A DNA stretch of 25,582 nt from an uncultured Veillonella sp. (GCF_934190855.1 NZ_CAKPTN010000005.1:1-25582); one strand, 5' to 3'; positions 16,401-24,211 are shown, counted from the first letter of the stretch. The notes: generated from the sequence alone by a model not told the origin. Translations and numbers: made by a program.

Positions 16401-17697
16401 TCCGTTAGCGGCTATCTATACGTCTGGTTATATTCCAGCAAATGATAGCAAGTCCATGGATGTAACCATTGACTTTAATGAAGCTGATATGGCTGTTATT
16501 CCGCTTGTTACGACGAGTGTAAAAAATGCAACAGGTCCATTAAAAGGCGTTATTAGACTTACTGGTACTATCGATCAACCTGAAGCCTATGGTACAGTTT
16601 CAGTTCGCAATGGTACGATGAAGCTAGCTAGTGTGGAAAATGAAATCACAGGAATTGATGGAGATTTAATTTTCTCTGGTCAACAAGGTGACTTCCAATC
16701 TCGTATTAATATGGGTAAAGGTTCTGCAGGTTTAGCTGCTAAGGTAAATTGGTCTGGTCATGAGCTTACCAACTATAAGGCTGCCGTTCAACTTGATGGA
16801 CTCGATGTTCGTAGCGAATATGTAAGAGGCCCATTAAATGGTGAACTTTATATTGCGGAACGTGATGGATTACCTACCTTGATAGGTAATTTGGACCTAG
16901 AAAACATCCAATTTAAGATTCCTCTTTCCTTGCAGTCTAGTGAAAGTGGCACCAACATGGGTGTAGATGTTAATATTCATGCTGGCAAGGGCGTACGCTT
17001 GTATGATCGTACGTTGTATAACATGTTTATCGGTGGTGATGTTCATTTCGGTGGTACATTGCAAAACCCAACTGCTAGTGGTCAATTTGATGTAAGAAAT
17101 GGTACGTTCAAATACTTGAGCCATGTATTTAATATTACAAAGGGGAATGCACACTTTGTAGGTGGCTCCTATTTGCCAAACTTACAATTAGAGGCTGAAA
17201 CGAATGTAAGTAACTACAATATTATGCTTGGTGTAAAAGGGACTGTAGACCATATGGATCTTACTTTGTCGTCTAATCCTAGTTTGTCTAGAAAGCAAAT
17301 TATTTCCATGTTAACCTTTGGTCGAGGTGCAGATTCTAATAGTAGTACATTGACAAATGATGATGTGAATGCTGTAGCTACAGCAGGCTTACAAATGTTT
17401 GCCTTTGGCTATGTACAAGATGCATTACAAAATACCTTAGGGTTGGATCGGATTAACATCACTACTGGATCTATTGATCCTGATGAACCGACGAATAAGG
17501 ACACGGCTAGTAACTACAATATAGAAATTGGTAAGTATGTGTTGCCGAAAGTTATGTTGACCTATTCTCAAGGTATTAATAACAAGCAAAATAAATATGG
17601 TATAGAGTATTCTGTTAAACGAAACCTCAAGTTCACTGGATGGCGCACATCTCAAGGGAACAATTATATCGGTGGTCGTTGGACACGAAGCTTCTAA
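13411..17697 (+). CDS. tamB: TamB-family inter-membrane translocation/assembly protein
   Basis: A 1428-residue envelope protein of the TamB (YtfN/DUF490) family within the AsmA-like group. It has an N-terminal membrane anchor (WCLIGAAILGLCGAGASI) and an AsmA-like beginning (VAPMVKEQVNNAINGSVNYDS). Then come over a thousand residues of repetitive beta-strands with many G-x-(A/V)-x-(I/V)-x-G units and DNP/KNP turns (DNPNVNGTV, DNPQFNGY, KNPKVELSGAV). The C-terminal DUF490 signature is LTLSSNPSLSRKQIISMLTFGRG, and the protein ends in WTRSF. Such proteins form a long hydrophobic groove between the membranes, now linked to phospholipid transfer. Start ATG 13411 has GGGAG at 13399-13403; a GTG at 13393 lacks such a site. 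It stands between the mla unit and bamA, and no tamA is present, so BamA may be its partner (inference). Confidence 0.93.
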   Translation: MTRKKWCLIGAAILGLCGAGASINPIAQTYVAPMVKEQVNNAINGSVNYDSLRINWNGDVVLTDVTIKDRDDHLVGTAREVAVGVKLSALPSIITSNTSGATAISSVIVEAPDLHIWQLADGSWSVEKLVKPSDPNKSGSFDGSITINDGRLAVRTKDGIKRHVENLDGTIALNMGGMSKGAFTADVDGSAVVLNGNIDMDNVSNFDLFVQADEIDTAGIMSFIPLRKDISVTGGKLQDLHLNVKSEDGNYIMSGNVGFKGLTGTYKRGNTIYNITDGTGRIMLNHDQIVISRSSWRVNDQVAKVNGLVILGKEEEYLNLNVVADKVTLEALTDVGVTGVIGGRAHIGGTTVAPHVDAAISSDGISYKGYYIDRVQGDIVYDDGLVRLENTRLSVGEGNAKVNGKYVVDTGDFDATVKAQNLPLDTFTKDMSTPVTGNVDGEVRILGKNNQVTDVVGAVEGRQIGIRGVVVDAVKANFTHSDNRTNLTLVGNIGDGAFSGYGYIQNGNVDATISGNALPLTSLSPIIGQDVDGTLNTSITIKGALDNPNVNGTVWGQEVHYKGTRFDNIHGDIQLDNHVLTITNGHVGDASGGYDVTGWYNINTDALDLNARARAVRIENLIRTVTDIPITGWFETDNHITGTAANPIVEGRAHLWDGSAYGKLVTNAFAKYNYKNDILELYRFDIEGYGATITGGGTISKDAINVDFEGKKIDMGRLLINTDYKVDGLLSGRGIITGSMDNPQFNGYILSDALSINGELLNDIHGHVYADKTVVNVQDFTFAEKDGGRYVAKGGMKLDDSKQLFGVLDVTNGSVNNLLNLLDRSNEHLDGKLNGSVEIGGTKDNPSVNVVGKISDVSIDDKVVGDATLNASLANRKFKITTLKLPVDQGLIAMGGTLDLDGQADLQVALKDVDIVPFLPLVGKDIQATGWVTGVINVSGETKNPKVELSGAVESGSFNGIGIDEGFALATMQDQVIQIQRIQGAKSGYKLSIYGKVPLAAIYTSGYIPANDSKSMDVTIDFNEADMAVIPLVTTSVKNATGPLKGVIRLTGTIDQPEAYGTVSVRNGTMKLASVENEITGIDGDLIFSGQQGDFQSRINMGKGSAGLAAKVNWSGHELTNYKAAVQLDGLDVRSEYVRGPLNGELYIAERDGLPTLIGNLDLENIQFKIPLSLQSSESGTNMGVDVNIHAGKGVRLYDRTLYNMFIGGDVHFGGTLQNPTASGQFDVRNGTFKYLSHVFNITKGNAHFVGGSYLPNLQLEAETNVSNYNIMLGVKGTVDHMDLTLSSNPSLSRKQIISMLTFGRGADSNSSTLTNDDVNAVATAGLQMFAFGYVQDALQNTLGLDRINITTGSIDPDEPTNKDTASNYNIEIGKYVLPKVMLTYSQGINNKQNKYGIEYSVKRNLKFTGWRTSQGNNYIGGRWTRSF

Positions 17698-17703
17698 GTG
17701 TGT

Positions 17704-17744
17704 GGCTAGAATGTGTAAACCCCATAGGTATGCACATTCTAGTC
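17704..17744 (+). other. Hairpin after tamB without T tract
   Basis: GGCTAGAATGTG (17704-17715) pairs with CACATTCTAGTC (17733-17744), 12 bp including one G-U pair, around 17 bases. The sequence after it (ATATTAATTTC) is not a T run, so this is either an inefficient terminator or a 3'-end protecting structure for the tamB message. Confidence 0.5.
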
Positions 17745-17795
17745 ATATTAATTTCATAAAATTTGTTTATAGTAGTACTCATTCCACGTAATTTA

Positions 17796-17804
17796 TGCTA
17801 TAAT
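17796..17804 (+). promoter_or_regulatory. Extended -10 promoter candidate for bamA
   Basis: TGC followed by TATAAT (17799-17804) is an extended -10 element 71 bases before the bamA ATG. No good -35 hexamer is visible at 17 bases, which an extended -10 can tolerate. ATAAAGA (17806-17812) and TCTTTAT (17821-17827) just after it could form a small hairpin near the message start. Confidence 0.55.
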
Positions 17805-17874
17805 AATAAAGATTTATTAGTCTTTATAAAACAAGATGTAAACTCTTTATGGGGATGAGTTCTAGGAGGAATTT

Positions 17875-20079
17875 ATGTTTAAACCAAAAGCCTATAAAAG
17901 TATGCTTGCAGCGTCCGTGTTGACGGCTGTCATGGGGACAGGCAGTGTATTTGCTGCTGAGGTACAAGCTGGCTATACTCCAGATTTAAATAGCACAACA
18001 ACGACTAATGCTGCTACTACTAATGATGCAGCGACTACACAAGCTGTTTATAATGCTGATGCAGCTACACCTGCAACAACACAAGATGAGACTGATGCAG
18101 CTATTTTAGCAGCACGTGGTGATACAACTGTATCTAGCGACGGTACTGTAGTTAAAGGTTCTGACGGAACTGTTACCGTTAATAATGCTGCTTTAAAAAC
18201 TGATGATAAACAAGTAAAAATGGTATCTAAAACTACTGGTGGTACTGACCTTGATAAGGCTGCTGAAAATGGCCAAACTCAAGCTGTTACAACAGTAGAG
18301 GCGCAATATGTTTCTTCTGCTAGTGCAGAATCTGTAAATCCATATGTAGGTAAATTGATTACTGGTTTATCTATTTCTGGTGTTACAGCGCAGCAACAAG
18401 CGGACTTATTGCCTATTTTGACTGAACGAGTGGGCGATGCTGTATCCGTTGATGGCGTATTTAGAGACGTAACTAATCTTGGCAATACAGGTTATTTCTC
18501 CGAAGTTAACCCTGTGTTCACAACAGTACCTGAAGGCGTTAAATTGGACTTTGCTGTAACAGTAAATCCAATTACTACAGGCGTATCCTTCGAAGGTAAT
18601 ACTGTTTACACATCCGAAGTATTGACTAAGTTCATGGATATCCAACCTGGTCAAGTTCTTAACTCTGTATACGTTGGTCAAAAAATTCAAGGTATCAACG
18701 CTGCATACGCTCGTGATGGTTACATGTTAGCTCACGTTGATGGCATCCGTGTAGATGACCAAGGCATGCTTCATGTACATATCGTAGAAGGCATTGTAGA
18801 GGATATCATTCCTGCTGGTAATAAGAAAACTCGCGATAAAGTTATTACTCGTGAATTTGTTCAAAAGAAAGGTAAACCTTTCAACAAATTCTTGGTACGT
18901 CGTTCCGTAGAACGCGTATACAACTTAGGCTTCTTTGACGATGTAAACGTTCGTATGTTACCTGGCGAACAAGATCCTAACAATGTAATCATTGAAATCG
19001 ATGTATTAGAACATAAAACTGGTACTATTACATTAGGTGCTGGCTACTCCAAATCTGACGGCTTGATGGGTATCATTGAGTTCGGCGAAGAAAACTTCCG
19101 CGGTACTGGTGATAAATTTAAAGTTCACTGGGAAATTGGTGGTAAGAAAAAATACAAAAACTACCAAATTTCTTACTTAAAACCTTGGATTGATAGTAAA
19201 GGTACATCCCTTGGTTTCTCCTTCTTCAACCGTGAAGATGAATATACAGATTACAACGAAGATGGTAATGAAGTAGCAGAATACAATAAGAAATCTCGTG
19301 GTTTTAATATTTCCTTCGGTCGTCAAACTGGGGAATATACTCGTGATTATTTGACATTAGAATCCCGTAAAGATACATATAAATGGGATAGTGATGATAG
19401 TTCCGGTTACCGTTATGATACAGATGCTATTTCTAATACAACTGGTAGTGGCAATGATTGGAATAACACAAATCCAAAAACGGGTGGTAGTTGGAATTTT
19501 GCGTCCAATAATTATGTAAAAAATAACTTTGGCCGTATTAACTCCATTACATGGCAAAAAGTATACGATTCCCGCGATAATATTTATGATCCAACACGTG
19601 GTCGTCGTATTTCCTATACAGCACAATGGGCTGGTCATGGCTTAGGCGGTGATTTTGACTTCTATAAATTCACAGCTGAAACACGTATGTATAAAAAACT
19701 AGGTGCTAAAAATGTATTGGCATTCCGCGCACGTGGTGGTTTTATCCAAGGTGATGCACCTTACAGCCAATTGTTCACATTGGGTGGTGCTGATTCTTTA
19801 CGTGGTTACGAAGATGATCAATTCCGTGGTAAGTACATGTACAATGCTACATTGGAATTCCGCTTCCCAATCGTTAAAAAGGTTAGTGGCGTATTGTTCA
19901 CTGATATCGGTGATGCATGGGATGCACCAAATGTTACATGGTACAACAGCAAGAAAACATTTAACTATGGCGTTGGTGCAGGTGTTCGTGTTACAACCCC
20001 AATCGGTCCTGTTAAACTTGACTATGGCGTGGGTAAACACAAAAATAAATTCCACTTCAGCTTCGGTACACAATTCTAA
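17875..20079 (+). CDS. bamA: BamA/Omp85 outer-membrane protein assembly factor with three POTRA domains
   Basis: A 734-residue outer-membrane protein. Signal peptide at 1-28 (LTAVMGTGSVFAA). Residues 29-155 are a low-complexity Thr/Ala/Asp-rich stretch. I then count three POTRA domains: about 158-232, 233-306 (GVSFEGNTVYTSEVLTKF) and 307-382 (RRSVERVYNLGFFDDVNV); E. coli BamA has five. The barrel runs from about 384 (TLGAGYSKSDGLMGIIEFGE) to the terminal phenylalanine of FHFSFGTQF. The L6 motif GGADSLRGYEDDQFRGK corresponds to the conserved (V/I)RGY and places this in Omp85. It inserts beta-barrel proteins into the outer membrane. Start ATG 17875 has AGGAGG close upstream. Its position before ompH/skp homologues and lpxD matches the proteobacterial order bamA-skp-lpxD. 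No barrel-truncating change is seen. TamA or another Omp85 is less likely, given this gene order. Confidence 0.94.
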   Translation: MFKPKAYKSMLAASVLTAVMGTGSVFAAEVQAGYTPDLNSTTTTNAATTNDAATTQAVYNADAATPATTQDETDAAILAARGDTTVSSDGTVVKGSDGTVTVNNAALKTDDKQVKMVSKTTGGTDLDKAAENGQTQAVTTVEAQYVSSASAESVNPYVGKLITGLSISGVTAQQQADLLPILTERVGDAVSVDGVFRDVTNLGNTGYFSEVNPVFTTVPEGVKLDFAVTVNPITTGVSFEGNTVYTSEVLTKFMDIQPGQVLNSVYVGQKIQGINAAYARDGYMLAHVDGIRVDDQGMLHVHIVEGIVEDIIPAGNKKTRDKVITREFVQKKGKPFNKFLVRRSVERVYNLGFFDDVNVRMLPGEQDPNNVIIEIDVLEHKTGTITLGAGYSKSDGLMGIIEFGEENFRGTGDKFKVHWEIGGKKKYKNYQISYLKPWIDSKGTSLGFSFFNREDEYTDYNEDGNEVAEYNKKSRGFNISFGRQTGEYTRDYLTLESRKDTYKWDSDDSSGYRYDTDAISNTTGSGNDWNNTNPKTGGSWNFASNNYVKNNFGRINSITWQKVYDSRDNIYDPTRGRRISYTAQWAGHGLGGDFDFYKFTAETRMYKKLGAKNVLAFRARGGFIQGDAPYSQLFTLGGADSLRGYEDDQFRGKYMYNATLEFRFPIVKKVSGVLFTDIGDAWDAPNVTWYNSKKTFNYGVGAGVRVTTPIGPVKLDYGVGKHKNKFHFSFGTQF

Positions 20080-20094
20080 TATAGTAAAAGTATA

Positions 20095-20128
20095 TGGTGG
20101 AGGCCTCTTTTCGGAGAGGCTTTCACCA
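20095..20128 (+). other. 14-bp stem-loop between bamA and ompH
   Basis: Bases 20095-20108 pair with 20115-20128 (core GCCTCT/AGAGGC, two G-U pairs further out) around TTTCGG. No T tract follows, so I read it as a processing, stabilising or attenuating structure rather than a full terminator. The remaining gap to 20198 holds no clear promoter, so read-through from bamA into the ompH genes is likely. Confidence 0.55.
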
Positions 20129-20197
20129 ATATCTCTATATGGCATCCTATGATGCAATAATTTACAGAAAAATTTATAGAAATGAGGGCACTCTATT

Positions 20198-20686
20198 ATG
20201 ATGCGAATGATGAATAACAAGGCGAATGTGAAGATTTTTTCCATCGTCATTGCTACCGTATTTATTATCGGTATTGGTGCATTAGCATATACTCAAATGG
20301 CTACGCCTAGTGGTAATGGTGGGGCTAGTACAATTGGTGTTATCGATACATCTCGTATGATGTCTCAAGATAATCCATTGTTTGTGTCTGCCGCACAAGA
20401 GTTCATGAGTTATCAAAGTCAATTACAACAAGAAACTCAAGCTAAAATTGATGCAGCACAAGATGATGCGACGAAACAAAAGTTAGTAGAAGAAATGCGT
20501 CAAAACTTGGCTAAAAAAGACCAAGAAATTGCTAAATCTATTCAAGATAAAGCTATGGAAGCAGCAAAAGCTGTTGGTGATGGTAAAGGTTTAAGCGTTG
20601 TTATGTCTAAAGATACTGTATTATACGGTGGCGTAGATATTACAGATCAAGTGTTGAAAAAATTAGCTGGCGATGCAAAAAAATAA
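20198..20686 (+). CDS. OmpH/Skp-like periplasmic protein 1, membrane-anchored
   Basis: A 162-residue protein. An N-terminal hydrophobic helix (residues 11-32, VKIFSIVIATVFIIGIGALA) has no clear signal peptidase site, so it probably acts as an inner-membrane anchor. The OmpH core follows: a first strand IGVIDTSRMMSQ, a Gln/Lys-rich coiled-coil arm (about 70-125), then the closing motif GLSVVMSKDTVLYGGVDITDQVLKKL. Skp/OmpH proteins are trimeric chaperones that hold unfolded outer-membrane proteins on their way to BamA. GAGGG at 20184-20188 serves ATG 20198; ATG 20201 is an alternative that differs by one residue. It is the first of three consecutive homologues behind bamA, and the next one starts 29 bases downstream. 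Confidence 0.82.
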   Translation: MMRMMNNKANVKIFSIVIATVFIIGIGALAYTQMATPSGNGGASTIGVIDTSRMMSQDNPLFVSAAQEFMSYQSQLQQETQAKIDAAQDDATKQKLVEEMRQNLAKKDQEIAKSIQDKAMEAAKAVGDGKGLSVVMSKDTVLYGGVDITDQVLKKLAGDAKK

Positions 20687-20715
20687 GATGTAGTTCTATG
20701 TAAGGGAGAACGACA

Positions 20716-21687
20716 ATGGACGGGAAAAAACGATATATAGGATTAGTCATATTTCTCGTTGCTGCAATAAGTGCTATGGTTTGGGCCTATGGGTTTGTAA
20801 CAAATCGCCAACAAGGTCCAGATGGGGTATCCATAGGTGTTGTGCGTATTGATGATGTATTAGAGTTTAATCCATCTTATGAGGATTATAAGCAGGCTAA
20901 AAATGAGTTAGAACTTTTACAACGTCAATATGAACTTGAACAACAAGCCTTAAATGCCAAGTCGGAGACACAAGATGAACAGTTGAAAACACTTGCACTG
21001 GATTCAACCTTGTCAGATGCTCTTACGGTGGAATTGCAAACTCGTATTGCAACAAAAGAAAATGAATTAAATCAGCAATTAAATGCTAAGCGTAACGAAT
21101 TGACTCAAAAATATTTAGCTGAGTTAAAAGTAAGTACTAACGAATATGATCTAGAAATCGTAAACCTTCAATTAGACTTATATGCTTATGATGCTCGTGT
21201 ATATATTGACGATGCACAAAAGGCAGCCGCTATGGATGAAAAAGCCAAGAAAGAAGAACGATTAAAAGAGTTATTAGCTAAACGAAAACCATCGAATCTC
21301 GATGTGGATTCTATAAAAGCAAAGGTACAGGCTGAGCTTGCTCCAATGCAACAAAAAGGACAAGAGGAACTCAACCAATATGCGGCATCTCTACAGAAGG
21401 AGTTAGCTGAAAAACGAGATACTATGGTGCAACAACAAGCACAAGCTATCATTGTTAATAACAACCTTCCTGTAGCGCAAGAGTGGAATGATACGTGGGC
21501 GAAAAAACTTTCTGATAAAGAGGCAGAAGTAAGCGCTATTCATGAAGCTATTTTGGAAGATGTACGCATGCGCGTAGCTGTAATTGCAAAAGAACAACAT
21601 TTAGATTTAGTCATCATTGATGATGGTGGCAATATTAAAGGACTTGATATTACTGATGCTGTTAAGGCATCCTATCGAGTTCAATAA
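20716..21687 (+). CDS. OmpH/Skp-like protein 2, long coiled-coil, membrane-anchored
   Basis: A 323-residue protein, about twice the size of a usual Skp. N-terminal membrane helix at residues 7-28 (YIGLVIFLVAAISAMVWAYG). After it comes SIGVVRIDDVLEFNPSYEDY, an OmpH-like first strand. About 200 residues of Glu/Lys/Gln-rich coiled-coil follow, in two long arms, and the end is HLDLVIIDDGGNIKGLDITD, matching the closing motif of the other two homologues. The enlarged arms could make a taller chaperone cage or span more of the periplasm (inference). AAGGGAG precedes ATG 20716. It lies 29 bases after copy 1 and 11 before copy 3, clearly in one transcript. Lacking a cleavable signal, it probably stays in the inner membrane. 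A general coiled-coil envelope protein is the alternative if the OmpH ends are discounted. Confidence 0.75.
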   Translation: MDGKKRYIGLVIFLVAAISAMVWAYGFVTNRQQGPDGVSIGVVRIDDVLEFNPSYEDYKQAKNELELLQRQYELEQQALNAKSETQDEQLKTLALDSTLSDALTVELQTRIATKENELNQQLNAKRNELTQKYLAELKVSTNEYDLEIVNLQLDLYAYDARVYIDDAQKAAAMDEKAKKEERLKELLAKRKPSNLDVDSIKAKVQAELAPMQQKGQEELNQYAASLQKELAEKRDTMVQQQAQAIIVNNNLPVAQEWNDTWAKKLSDKEAEVSAIHEAILEDVRMRVAVIAKEQHLDLVIIDDGGNIKGLDITDAVKASYRVQ

Positions 21688-21698
21688 GGAGTTATATA

Positions 21699-22226
21699 AT
21701 GAATAAACGTATTAAATCTTTAGTATTGAGTGCAACTTTAGTGGCTTCTATGGCAATTTTAGGTGGTTGTGGTTCCAATAATATCGGTTATGTTGATACA
21801 ATGAAAGTAGCTAACAGCACTGAAAAAGGTATTGAAATTACTAAAGAAATTAACGCTAAAAAAGCTGAGTTGAATAAAAAAATTGAAGCTGCTGACGATG
21901 CATCTAAACAAAATGTATATAACCAAGCATCTCAAGAGTTAACTGCTTTCACAAATGCAAAAGCACAAGAATATCGTCAATATCAAGAACAAAAAATTAA
22001 TGAACTTGTAAAAGAGAAAAAACTTGATGTAGTGATTGAAAAAGGTGCTGTCGTAGGCGGTGGATCTGATGTAACTGAAGACTTGATCACAAAAATGGGT
22101 AAAGCATCTGAAGCTCAAATTAAAGAAGCTGAAGCGGCTGCAAAAGCTGAAGAGCAACAAGAAGCTCAACAAAATGCTCAACAAGCAGGTCAAGCTACAG
22201 CAGTTACTACTGAAAACGCACAATAA
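21699..22226 (+). CDS. OmpH/Skp-like protein 3, predicted lipoprotein
   Basis: A 175-residue lipoprotein. The signal sequence MNKRIKSLVLSATLVASMAI is followed by the lipobox LGGC, with lipidated C24. Next come OmpH features: the first strand IGYVDTMKVANSTEKG, a coiled arm (about 48-100) and the closing motif KLDVVIEKGAVVGGGSDVTEDLITKM. The last 35 residues are an Ala/Gln/Glu-rich low-complexity tail. Ordinary Skp is soluble in the periplasm; a lipid anchor would hold this copy to a membrane. Residue +2 is Gly, not Asp, so the E. coli retention rule would send it to the outer membrane, but whether that rule holds here is unknown. AAGGAG stands before the ATG. The next gene, lpxD, starts 31 bases downstream. 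Confidence 0.82.
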   Translation: MNKRIKSLVLSATLVASMAILGGCGSNNIGYVDTMKVANSTEKGIEITKEINAKKAELNKKIEAADDASKQNVYNQASQELTAFTNAKAQEYRQYQEQKINELVKEKKLDVVIEKGAVVGGGSDVTEDLITKMGKASEAQIKEAEAAAKAEEQQEAQQNAQQAGQATAVTTENAQ

Positions 22227-22257
22227 TTAAGGATTATCACAGGGGGAGGAGTTTACC

Positions 22258-23289
22258 TTGGAAAAAACTTTACAGGAACTCGCAACATTGGTAGGCGGTC
22301 GCGTTGTAGGCGATGAGTCTATTGTCATTACTGAGACACGTGGCTTTGAACAAGCTGTTAAACAATCCATCACTTTTGCTATTGGTGAATATGTTGAACA
22401 TATTGCATTATGCCAAGCGGGTGCTGTTATCGTTGAATCTGAAGTGAAAGATGCACCGATGGCACAAATCGTAGTCGATAATGCAAAAGCAGCATTTGCA
22501 CAAGTGTTAGAACTCTTCCATCCACCTGTTGTAGTACCACGTGAAGTACATAGTACTGCAATTATTGGCAATAATGTAACTCTTGGTAAAAATGTAGCTA
22601 TTGGTGCCTATTGCGTTATTAATGATAATGCAGTTATCGGTGATAATGTAACGATTCGTCCTTATGTATATATTGGTCATAATGTGCGTATCGGTGAAGA
22701 TTCCGATATTTATGCAGGTGCTATTGTACATGAAAACTGTATTTTAGGTAAACGCGTTGTATTGCGCGCTAAAGCAGTTATCGGTGGCGAAGGCTTTGGC
22801 TTTGCTACAGAAAATGGTGTTCATACTCACATTCCTCAAGTAGGCAATGTTATCCTCGAGGATGATGTAGAAATCGGCTCCTGCACTACCATTGACAATG
22901 CGACTATGGGATCTACATTGGTGCGTCGTGGTACAAAAATAGACAATCTTGTTCACCTTGGACATAATGTTGAAATCGGTGAAGATTGCTTCTTGATTGC
23001 TCAAGTTGGTATTGCAGGCAGTACAAAATGTGGTAATCATGTAATCTTTGCAGGTCAAACAGGTTGTACTGGTCATATTACAATTGGTGATAATGTACAA
23101 TTTGCTGGTAAAACAGGTATTACTGGTAATGTACCATCTAATTCCATCATGGCTGGTTATCCAATGAGACCTCATAAAGAGTGGTTAAAATTGGCGGCCT
23201 ATGAAAATCGTTTGCCAGATATGGTGAAAACTGTAAAACAATTACAAAAAGAAATTGATGCTTTAAAAGCACAGCTTAAGGAGAGCTAA
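22258..23289 (+). CDS. lpxD: UDP-3-O-acylglucosamine N-acyltransferase (LpxD)
   Basis: A 343-residue cytoplasmic acyltransferase for the third step of lipid A synthesis: it adds a hydroxyacyl chain from acyl-ACP to the 2-amino group of UDP-3-O-acyl-glucosamine. There is an N-terminal uridine-binding domain (1 to about 98), then a left-handed beta-helix of hexapeptide repeats (IGNNVTLGKNVAIG, IGDNVTIRPYVYIG and more, about 99-300). The C-terminal helix is KTVKQLQKEIDALKAQL. The probable catalytic base is H236 in HLGHNVEIG, equivalent to H239 of E. coli LpxD. GGEGFGFATENG at 176-187 is typical. The start is TTG 22258, supported by a strong GGGGGAGGAG (22242-22251). Length is as expected (341 in E. 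coli). The LpxL-type gene starts six bases after its stop. Confidence 0.95.
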   Translation: MEKTLQELATLVGGRVVGDESIVITETRGFEQAVKQSITFAIGEYVEHIALCQAGAVIVESEVKDAPMAQIVVDNAKAAFAQVLELFHPPVVVPREVHSTAIIGNNVTLGKNVAIGAYCVINDNAVIGDNVTIRPYVYIGHNVRIGEDSDIYAGAIVHENCILGKRVVLRAKAVIGGEGFGFATENGVHTHIPQVGNVILEDDVEIGSCTTIDNATMGSTLVRRGTKIDNLVHLGHNVEIGEDCFLIAQVGIAGSTKCGNHVIFAGQTGCTGHITIGDNVQFAGKTGITGNVPSNSIMAGYPMRPHKEWLKLAAYENRLPDMVKTVKQLQKEIDALKAQLKES

Positions 23290-23295
23290 TAATCC

Positions 23296-24198
23296 ATGTA
23301 TAGGTTTATGAAAATCTTTAGTGCCTTTATTTGCTTATTACCTAAAGGTTTGCAATATGCTATTGGTACATTGCTTGGTGAAATTGCGTGGCTAGCGGTA
23401 CCGCCAAAGCGCAAGCGTCTAGCAATAGGCCAAATTCTATTCTGTAATATTACGGATGATCCTAAAGAAGCTCGTCGTATTGCTAAAGCTAGTACAACTC
23501 GCTTTGGACGTATGATTATTGATGTATTGCGATATCCTGAAATTAAGGATGGCGCATACAAAGATATGGTAGAGTTTATTAATCGTGAGTACTTAGATGA
23601 TGCTTTGGAGAATGGCCGTGGAGCTATCTTAGCAGCTGTTCATAGCGGTAACTGGGAATTGCTTGGCGGTGTACTCGCCTCTGAAGGCTATCCATTGATT
23701 TCTGTAGCCATGAAACAAAATGGTGATGCAGACAAGTTTATCAATGAATATCGTCGTATTATGCACCAGCATGTAACGTATAAATCTGGTGTACGTGAAA
23801 TGATTAATGAACTTAAAAAAGGTGCTTTTTTAGGTCTTATCATGGACCAAGATCCTGGTGATGATGGTGTACTTGTACCTTTCTTTGGTTACGAAACACT
23901 AACTGCTGCTGGTCCTGCAGTGTTGGCTCGTATGCAAGATGTACCAATTATCTTTGTGACTATTCATTATAGTCCATACTCTGGAAAACATGAGATTGAA
24001 GTTCATCCACCGATTTATGTAGAGCGTACAGATGATAAAAAACGTGATATAGCTGTAACTACAACTTTACTTAATGAGTTTATTGAAGACTATATTAGAC
24101 GTTATCCTGAAGATTGGTTCTGGCTTCACAACCGTTGGAAGTGGACTCGTCGTTTCTATGGTGAACAAATAGAAACACCACCTGATGTATACCAATAA
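23296..24198 (+). CDS. LpxL/HtrB-family lipid A acyltransferase
   Basis: A 300-residue membrane-associated acyltransferase of the LpxL/LpxM/HtrB family, which adds secondary acyl chains to lipid A precursors at the inner membrane. The catalytic H-x4-E motif is HSGNWE (H116, E121). Downstream are GAFLGLIMDQDPGDDGVLVPFFG and the family's C-terminal PEDWFWLHNRWK. The first 35 residues are partly hydrophobic, the usual membrane anchor. GGAGAG at 23280-23285, inside the end of lpxD, serves ATG 23296; ATG 23308 is a possible later start. Whether it is the first (LpxL) or second (LpxM) acyltransferase, or a general lipid acyltransferase, cannot be told from sequence alone, so I give no symbol. It is the last gene of the bamA-ompH-lpxD run and is followed by a terminator. 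Confidence 0.9.
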   Translation: MYRFMKIFSAFICLLPKGLQYAIGTLLGEIAWLAVPPKRKRLAIGQILFCNITDDPKEARRIAKASTTRFGRMIIDVLRYPEIKDGAYKDMVEFINREYLDDALENGRGAILAAVHSGNWELLGGVLASEGYPLISVAMKQNGDADKFINEYRRIMHQHVTYKSGVREMINELKKGAFLGLIMDQDPGDDGVLVPFFGYETLTAAGPAVLARMQDVPIIFVTIHYSPYSGKHEIEVHPPIYVERTDDKKRDIAVTTTLLNEFIEDYIRRYPEDWFWLHNRWKWTRRFYGEQIETPPDVYQ

Positions 24199-24211
24199 TA
24201 AATTATTATAG

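Noticed and set aside
19703..20250. Open frames of about 150 codons on both strands over the 3' end of bamA
   Set aside because: The bamA frame there carries the L6 motif and the terminal barrel strands. The alternative frames show no motifs and are shadows.
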